This document shows positions 6,313 to 10,765 of a DNA stretch of 10,765 bases, piece by piece (position 1 is the stretch's first letter; the number at the start of each line of letters is the position of its first letter). A model generated the notes under the pieces. The model made no database searches. It saw only the letters and a list, made by a program, of their open reading frames with translations, and was not told where the DNA came from. Origin of the DNA: JBDNDK01 sp046719185 (GTDB lineage Bacteria > Armatimonadota > UBA5829); the NCBI GenBank assembly GCA_046719185.1, contig JBDNDK010000075.1, positions 1-10,765 of the forward strand, in the 5' to 3' direction. The translations under genes were made by a program, and so were the position numbers.

Positions 6313-7047
6313 TCAAAAAACCTCAAAGCTCTTATCTGACAAACATCTATACATATCATCGGCGAATTTCACAGATAGATTTCTAACTTTTTTATACATA
6401 TTTATTGCAGATTGTCTGTCATTCAAATCCCAATAACATTTAAAGATATTCCAGTATAATGCAGGATTTTGTGAGTATTTCAAAGCATTCTCAAACGCTT
6501 CAATAGCTAGTCTATATTCTTTATTTTCATAATATGCTGCACCCAACCAGCAGTATGTATCAGAATCATTAGGATTATATTCAAGTGCAGATTTAAAGTT
6601 TTCAATTGCTTTTTTATAATTCTTTGTTTCAAAGTAATATACTCCACTTACAGCTAATGATTGATATTTCTTACATTCAACAAGCAAGACTTTATCTAAA
6701 ATTTTCTTTGCTTTTTTAAAATCTTTAAGATACAAATATACTCGAAATAGCTTTACAAGAACTTCAATATTGTCATTTGATGCTTTAAGCACTTCTTCTA
6801 AATAATATTTTGCACCATTATAATCCTGCTGATTGTAATATAAATCCGTTATTCCTAAATATGCATCAATATTAGATGGTTCTATTTCTATCACTTTTAA
6901 GTATGCAGTATAAGAATGTGCAATCATTCCAATTTCTTTATATGCATTTGCAAGTTTCAGAATATTCACTAAATTGTTTGAATTAAACTTCGCTTGCTCC
7001 TCTAATCTTTCTATCTCTTGAAGAAGCTTGTTATTTGATTCCGACAT
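6313..7047 (-). CDS. Tetratricopeptide-repeat (TPR) protein
   Basis: A 244-residue soluble protein made almost entirely of TPR helices, about six repeats in 34-residue steps from residue 27 to about 225. Examples are AYLGITDLYYNQQDYNGAKYY, SGVYYFETKNYKKAIENFKS and CWLGAAYYENKEYRLAIEAFEN, each showing the usual small/aromatic pattern and a Pro-containing turn (EIEPSN, EYNPND). No signal peptide, membrane segment or catalytic domain is present, so it is probably a cytoplasmic scaffold for protein contacts; the partner is unknown. The frame extends to 7092, but ATG 7047 (MSESNNK) is preferred because AGAGGG lies 6 bases upstream, while the longer version would start inside the promoter. The gene is divergent from the PHP gene and shares a short intergenic region with it. 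A clear terminator is missing after the stop, so some read-through into hppA is possible. Confidence 0.85.
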   Translation of the reverse strand: MSESNNKLLQEIERLEEQAKFNSNNLVNILKLANAYKEIGMIAHSYTAYLKVIEIEPSNIDAYLGITDLYYNQQDYNGAKYYLEEVLKASNDNIEVLVKLFRVYLYLKDFKKAKKILDKVLLVECKKYQSLAVSGVYYFETKNYKKAIENFKSALEYNPNDSDTYCWLGAAYYENKEYRLAIEAFENALKYSQNPALYWNIFKCYWDLNDRQSAINMYKKVRNLSVKFADDMYRCLSDKSFEVF

Positions 7048-7063
7048 AGTAATCCCTCTAAAA

Positions 7064-7092
7064 GTATTAAACATAATCAATATATTATTCAA
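7064..7092 (-). promoter_or_regulatory. Candidate promoter of the TPR gene
   Basis: On the - strand TTGAAT (7092-7087) and TAATAC (7069-7064) are 17 bases apart. The start near 7057 would lie at the ribosome site AGAGGG (7059-7054), leaving almost no leader, so a nearby alternative is possible. Confidence 0.4.
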
Positions 7093-7113
7093 TGAGAAAT
7101 ATTATTTTCCTTC

Positions 7114-7122
7114 TGATATAAT
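7114..7122 (+). promoter_or_regulatory. Extended -10 promoter of the PHP gene
   Basis: TGATATAAT combines a TGn extension with a perfect -10 hexamer (7117-7122); no good -35 is seen upstream, as expected for an extended -10 promoter. AGGA (7141-7144) lies 11 bases before the ATG at 7156. Confidence 0.5.
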
Positions 7123-7155
7123 AAATAAAACAATGCTATTAGGATGTTTATATAA

Positions 7156-7953
7156 ATGAAAACTTCTTACCACTGCCACTCTGTTCTCTCTGATGGTGAA
7201 AACTCAATAGTTGAAATGGTGAACTCTGCAATTGAGCATAAAATTGATGTGTTTGGAATAAGTGATCACTATGTTTTAAGACCAGATCACAATGATGTTT
7301 GGTGGAGTTTGAAACTAGATGGATTAGATGATTATGTTAATGCTGTTCTTGCTATTAAAGAAAAATATAAAGATAAAATTGATATAAAACTTGGACTTGA
7401 AGCTGATTATTTTTCTGAAACTGTAGATGAATTAAAAGAAATAATATCAAAGTATAATTTTGATTATGTAATAGGTTCTATTCATTTCCTTGATGGTTTT
7501 AATGTAGATGAAAGCAAAGAAAATTGGGATAATCTCTCTGAAGATAAAAGAAATGAATGTATGAAAGACTATTGGGGAAAAGTAGCTGATATGGCTAATT
7601 CAAAAGCTTTTGATTTTGCTGGTCATTTAGATTTATACAAAAAATTCGGATATCACCCTACTGTTGATTTAACTAAAGAAATGCAGAATGCCTTTAATGC
7701 AATTGCAGATGTAAAACTGCCAATAGAGCTAAACACTTCTGGCTGGTATAAAGAATGCCTTGAACAATATCCATCTATGTATGTTTTAAAAGAATGTTTT
7801 AACAGAGATATTGATATAGTAGTTACTGCAGATGCTCATAATATAAAGCATGTAGATAGAGATTATGATAGAGCATTCAAAATGCTTTCTGATATAGGAT
7901 ATACAGAAGTATGCACATGGAATAATAGAGAGATGATGAAAATAAAATTCTAA
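7156..7953 (+). CDS. PHP-family phosphatase, probably histidinol-phosphatase
   Basis: A 265-residue cytoplasmic PHP-domain metallohydrolase of the HisJ/HisK type, which in most relatives removes phosphate from L-histidinol phosphate in histidine biosynthesis. The metal-binding set is complete: H6 and H8 (YHCHS), D13, D37-H38 (ISDHY), E82 (GLEADY), H110 (GSIHF), H157 (AGHLD), and D226 with H228 (TADAH). The helper motif PIELNTSG (189-196) is also present, and length matches the family. No other histidine-biosynthesis gene is nearby, which is usual for the PHP-type enzyme in genomes where his genes are scattered. The start ATG has a modest ribosome site and an extended -10 promoter. It is transcribed away from the TPR gene and runs towards the HD-GYP gene, with a palindromic element between. 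Another phosphoester substrate cannot be excluded, because PHP proteins diverge in specificity. Confidence 0.82.
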   Translation: MKTSYHCHSVLSDGENSIVEMVNSAIEHKIDVFGISDHYVLRPDHNDVWWSLKLDGLDDYVNAVLAIKEKYKDKIDIKLGLEADYFSETVDELKEIISKYNFDYVIGSIHFLDGFNVDESKENWDNLSEDKRNECMKDYWGKVADMANSKAFDFAGHLDLYKKFGYHPTVDLTKEMQNAFNAIADVKLPIELNTSGWYKECLEQYPSMYVLKECFNRDIDIVVTADAHNIKHVDRDYDRAFKMLSDIGYTEVCTWNNREMMKIKF

Positions 7954-7967
7954 AAGTTATAAAAATC

Positions 7968-8042
7968 TAATGTCACTCCAAACGCAGTGAAGAGTCTAAT
8001 ACAATTTAGATAGATTCTTCGCTATCGCTCAGAATGACATTA
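7968..8042. repeat. REP/MITE-like imperfect palindrome between convergent genes
   Basis: The left arm (7968-7998, TAATGTCACTCC...) and right arm (8011-8042, ending AGAATGACATTA) are imperfect reverse complements, roughly 70% matched, around a 12-base centre. The right arm read on the - strand is TGTCATTCTGAGCGATAGCG, the style of dispersed intergenic palindromes seen in many bacterial genomes. It would form a long hairpin and probably serves as a transcription barrier for both flanking genes. Only one copy is in this window, so its repeat nature is an inference. Confidence 0.6.
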
Positions 8043-8062
8043 CGAAAATTATCTTTTATTAT

Positions 8063-9325
8063 CTATGCTGCTGAATAATCTTCAAAGAATGCATTTTCTT
8101 TGAATGCTTCTGTCATTATATCAACTACACAAGGATCAAATTGGCTGCCTGCTCCAGCCTGTATTCTCATCAAAGCACCTTTTGGAGTTATTATTCTATA
8201 ATTAACAATAGATGACATTGTATCATATGCATCAACAACAGAAAGAATTCTGCTAATTAAAGGAATTTCTTCACCTTTAAGATTATCAGGATATCCAGTG
8301 CCATCCCATCTTTCATGGTCGTGGCTAACAATATCACCAAACATACACATTTCCTCACAACTTGGAAGACAATTAAATATTTTCATAGTCATTCTGGAAT
8401 GGCTTTTAATAACATTTTTTTCCATATCATTCCATCTGCTTGTTCTACTCAAAATTTCAAATGGTATACCTAATTTACCAATATCACTCACCAGCCCTGC
8501 TCTATATGCCATGCGAATTTCATCATCAGAAAGCCCCATTCTTCTAGTAAGTATTTTTGCTAATTGAGCAACTCTCATTGCATGCCCACTAGTTGTAGGA
8601 TCCTTCAAATCTTGCACCATTGAAAATACATGCAATACCTTATCAATTTCATCAGAATCATGGAGATTATCTGGATATCCGATCTCATCAATTTTTGTTT
8701 CAATTAATTTTGGAAGTTCTTTTGTACTGAATAATGCTTTATAAAAATCAGCGTCCTTTGTTGTATTTAACACTGCTTCCCAAATATCTTGAGACCAAAT
8801 GCATCCTGTTTCCCTTGCAAAATTTTTGAGTGCAAAACCTAGCTTAAACTCACTTGTAAAACCATCTTCAAAATTTATTTTATCAACAATGGCAAGTATT
8901 TGACTCCCAACTCTTATTTCATTTCCTCTTCTGCCATAGGGATATCCATTACCATCCCATCTTTCATGATGACTTAATATATATTGAGTAACTTGTCTAA
9001 AACCAGAAAATATATTCAGCATCTCTGCAGATTTGACAGGATGATTTCTAGCCTGCGGATCTTGTTTTTGTTCCTCATAATCATCATAGTCTCTTAAAGA
9101 TTTTCTCAATCCTACTGCTCCAATGTCTTGAAGCAGTCCAGCATAGAATACATCTTTGCATATATTCGGTGCTATATTAGAAGCTATCTTTTCAGCAACC
9201 AATGCAGTTCTCCAATTATGATATGTACTGCCATTAGGTGTGATATCAATAGCATAAGATAGTGCCACAAGCAATTCAACTGGAGTCATAGGTCTTGTAG
9301 CTTCTAATTTTGTTTCACTTCCCAT
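8063..9325 (-). CDS. Tandem HD-GYP-domain protein with degenerate HD motifs
   Basis: A 420-residue soluble protein with two HD-GYP-type domains, a family that normally hydrolyses cyclic di-GMP. Domain 1 (about 15-150) has H36, H95, SHHERWDGNGYP (118-129) and D148, but the HDIGK-type core reads QDIGA: His to Gln66 and Lys to Ala70. Domain 2 (about 225-400) has H248, H309, HERWDGTGYP (337-346) and D365, but its core reads SDIGK (His to Ser280), and the first His of the HHE motif is Asp336. Both GYP signatures are kept. Metal sites are thus altered in both halves, so it may bind cyclic di-GMP or act as a scaffold rather than hydrolyse it; altered metal use is also possible. No receiver, sensor or membrane segment is attached. 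GGAG 8 bases upstream supports the start. The 3' end faces the palindrome. Confidence 0.85.
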   Translation of the reverse strand: MGSETKLEATRPMTPVELLVALSYAIDITPNGSTYHNWRTALVAEKIASNIAPNICKDVFYAGLLQDIGAVGLRKSLRDYDDYEEQKQDPQARNHPVKSAEMLNIFSGFRQVTQYILSHHERWDGNGYPYGRRGNEIRVGSQILAIVDKINFEDGFTSEFKLGFALKNFARETGCIWSQDIWEAVLNTTKDADFYKALFSTKELPKLIETKIDEIGYPDNLHDSDEIDKVLHVFSMVQDLKDPTTSGHAMRVAQLAKILTRRMGLSDDEIRMAYRAGLVSDIGKLGIPFEILSRTSRWNDMEKNVIKSHSRMTMKIFNCLPSCEEMCMFGDIVSHDHERWDGTGYPDNLKGEEIPLISRILSVVDAYDTMSSIVNYRIITPKGALMRIQAGAGSQFDPCVVDIMTEAFKENAFFEDYSAA

Positions 9326-9469
9326 CTATTAATCTCCAAATTCCTACTTATCACTTAGACTTCAATTATTTTGAATAAAAAATACTCACCAATTACTAAA
9401 TTCCATATTTTGACTGAAAACATGAGCATAATTCACATAAATTATTAATATTTTATGCATTTAATAATA
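9326..9469. other. AT-rich spacer between the EEP and HD-GYP genes
   Basis: I see no gene, no strong terminator for the EEP gene and no consensus promoter for the HD-GYP gene in these 144 bases, only the GGAG ribosome site (9337-9334, - strand). The two genes could share a transcript. Confidence 0.5.
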
Positions 9470-10513
9470 TTACTCTGTAAATATCAAATGCTCATCTCTA
9501 TTAGGTAGTGAAGGAGTTTTGATGTTGGAATCTATGCCTAATATAGCAAAAACTGGTCTGTGATCACTATTCTTTGAAGATAATACTTTTGAATTTATAA
9601 AAGAAACACCACTTCTTGCAAAAATATAATCAATTCTCAAAAGTGGCACAATTGATGGGAAAGTGTAGCCTGTTCCCCATCCTGCTAATTTGTGTGAGTC
9701 ATTAAGGTCATAATTCAGAGCATTATAAATATGGCCTCTTGGAGGAGTGTTGAAATCACCAGCCACAATTATAGGATCTGGATATGAATTGATAAGCCTT
9801 GTTAAGGTCATCAACTCTTCTGCTCTGGCATTCATAGTTGGATTATCTTTATTAAAATTTACACCCTCAGGTCTTCTATTAGGACTGCTAAAGTGAACAT
9901 TTATAATAGTAAGAAGCTTCCCATTAAAATCTACCTGCACAACTAAGCATTGTGTGCCTGTTATATTTGATAAATGCAAAGCTCTTTTTGTTAGCATAGG
10001 ATACTTTGAAAAAATATCCAATTCTCCATATCTTGCATTTTCATAATCTGGTGTAACCATACTAAGCATGGGAATAGGAGCAGCCCAGTGTTGGGTACTG
10101 TTTGATTCCTGCAAACATATAATATCAGCATCTAAACTGGCAATATACTTAGCTAGCTCTTTTTCACCATATCTTCCCTGATGAATGTTGTATGTTAGCA
10201 CACTAAGTTTATCATAATTTTCATACTTCACATCTCCCTTGGGAATATTGAAGCCAGTAAATAGCATAAACCATAATGAAAACACAGCTATATTGAGAAT
10301 AATACAAGTTTTGTCCCTTTTGAAAATTGCTAAACCAATTAGTATTAGTGTTGGTATTATATATGGATGTTGAGGACTGTATGAGATAATTGTTGATATC
10401 CAGGTTTTCTCAGCCAAAATGAAAACAAAGATATATAATACAAATAGGAATGCTATGTTGATAATTGATATATGCAGTCTTTTGTCTACAATTTTACTTA
10501 AAACAGATTGCAT
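9470..10513 (-). CDS. Membrane-anchored endonuclease/exonuclease/phosphatase (EEP) family hydrolase
   Basis: A 347-residue protein with three predicted membrane helices (about 16-34, 50-64, 69-87) followed by an EEP (DNase I-like) domain from residue 103. Active-site residues of the fold are all visible: N109 (YNIHQG), E136 (LQES), N205 and H207 (NVHFSS), D253 and N255 (GDFNTP), TGYTFP (281-286), D295 (RIDYIF), and D317-H318 (SDHRPV). This metal-dependent fold cuts phosphodiester or phosphomonoester bonds in DNA, RNA, phospholipid head groups or signalling molecules; substrate cannot be told from sequence. With three helices and a short first loop the catalytic domain is probably outside the cytoplasm, an inference. 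Proteins of this architecture are common and mostly uncharacterised. The ATG at 10513 has no clear Shine-Dalgarno. AT-rich TATAAT-like sequence lies 25-40 bases upstream. It is preceded on the same strand, 73 bases away, by the uroporphyrinogen-decarboxylase-like gene. Confidence 0.85.
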   Translation of the reverse strand: MQSVLSKIVDKRLHISIINIAFLFVLYIFVFILAEKTWISTIISYSPQHPYIIPTLILIGLAIFKRDKTCIILNIAVFSLWFMLFTGFNIPKGDVKYENYDKLSVLTYNIHQGRYGEKELAKYIASLDADIICLQESNSTQHWAAPIPMLSMVTPDYENARYGELDIFSKYPMLTKRALHLSNITGTQCLVVQVDFNGKLLTIINVHFSSPNRRPEGVNFNKDNPTMNARAEELMTLTRLINSYPDPIIVAGDFNTPPRGHIYNALNYDLNDSHKLAGWGTGYTFPSIVPLLRIDYIFARSGVSFINSKVLSSKNSDHRPVFAILGIDSNIKTPSLPNRDEHLIFTE

Positions 10514-10586
10514 TATTTATAAAAATCCAATTATTATATTATATACTTGCCTTTTGCTAATAAAATAACATAAGGCACATATTTAT

Positions 10587-10765
10587 TTATTTTAAAAACT
10601 CTTTTGCTGTTTTCAATGCCAATTGATAATTGCTTAAACTAACAGTCTGAGGTATGCTGTGGTCAGAATGAAAAATATAATTCCATTTCCCATCAAATAC
10701 TTTAAGCTTAGATGTTACTTCTTCCTTCACATCTTCTTCTGACTTGGATAATTTTGTAACATCCA
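10587..10765 (-). CDS. Uroporphyrinogen decarboxylase-like protein, C-terminal 58 residues (partial)
   Basis: A frame open from the window edge to TAA at 10587 encodes the last 58 residues of a protein whose start lies beyond the window. The segment YIFHSDHSIPQTVSLSNYQL closely follows the C-terminal signature of uroporphyrinogen-decarboxylase-fold proteins of anaerobes (typically FHSDHSVPPxVSxENY). That family includes true heme-pathway UroD but also corrinoid-dependent methyltransferases such as MtaA/MtbA and many uncharacterised relatives. The HSDHS form is more typical of the latter group than of HemE, so a methyltransferase-like or unknown role is more likely than heme synthesis; this is inference from a short fragment. 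The lysine-rich stretch before it (EEDVKEEVTSKLKVF) is a helix typical of the barrel's end. It may be co-transcribed with the EEP gene 73 bases downstream. Confidence 0.75.
   Translation of the reverse strand, partial: DVTKLSKSEEDVKEEVTSKLKVFDGKWNYIFHSDHSIPQTVSLSNYQLALKTAKEFLK

Noticed and set aside
6037..6436. Two overlapping + strand frames (78 and 75 codons) across the hppA-TPR gap
   Set aside because: Each overlaps real genes on the other strand at one end, and the middle is better explained by the hppA promoter and leader.
7048..7092. 15-residue N-terminal extension of the TPR protein
   Set aside because: ATG 7047 has AGAGGG at 6 bases, while the distal ATG lies inside the candidate promoter.
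8298..8567. 89-codon + strand frame
   Set aside because: It is antisense to the second HD-GYP domain, whose motifs are clear.
1..10765. CRISPR array, prophage, toxin-antitoxin pair, insertion sequence or tRNA
   Set aside because: No regularly spaced repeats, phage-type genes, transposase frames or cloverleaf sequences were seen on either strand.

Overview
The window is a compact, AT-rich bacterial chromosome segment, about one third G+C by eye. It carries nine genes: seven complete, and one cut off at each end. There are no RNA genes, insertion sequences, CRISPR arrays or phage genes. The gene content suggests an anaerobe. It includes an enzyme resembling Re-citrate synthase/homocitrate synthase, a multi-cysteine iron-sulfur protein, a proton-pumping pyrophosphatase, a SigH-type sigma factor, and the tail of a uroporphyrinogen-decarboxylase-like protein. 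SigH points towards Clostridia-like Firmicutes or a gut lineage that shares such genes, for example Vampirovibrionia/Melainabacteria. The lineage cannot be fixed from this sequence alone.

Layout. Bases 2-1639 (+) hold the 3' part of a DRE-TIM condensing enzyme fused to a Cache-like sensor module, closed by a strong terminator. Next come a strong promoter, a leader of about 140 bases, and a SigH-family sigma gene (1904-2569, +). Convergent to it is an iron-sulfur protein (3399-2635, -) with a CRP/FNR-like palindrome in its upstream region. Upstream of that, on the same strand but behind its own terminator, is a large K+-independent membrane pyrophosphatase (6080-3573, -). Its leader of about 125 nt can fold as a terminator/antiterminator pair. 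A TPR protein (7047-6313, -) and a PHP-family histidinol-phosphatase-like gene (7156-7953, +) are transcribed divergently. A 75-bp imperfect palindrome (7968-8042) separates the latter from a convergent tandem HD-GYP protein (9325-8063, -). A membrane-anchored EEP-family hydrolase (10513-9470, -) and the 3' end of a uroporphyrinogen-decarboxylase-like gene (10765-10587, -) finish the window.

How the genes fit together. Most are single-gene units with their own promoters or terminators, so this looks like ordinary core chromosome rather than an accessory island. Three share an energy/anaerobiosis theme: the citrate/homocitrate-type synthase, the ferredoxin-like protein and the H+-pyrophosphatase. 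Two others are linked to signalling: SigH, and an HD-GYP pair that lacks canonical HD histidines. The observations most worth a second look are the hppA leader, the condensing enzyme-Cache fusion, the degenerate tandem HD-GYP protein, the palindrome upstream of the iron-sulfur gene, and the SigH leader with its 11-bp direct repeat and possible short ORFs.
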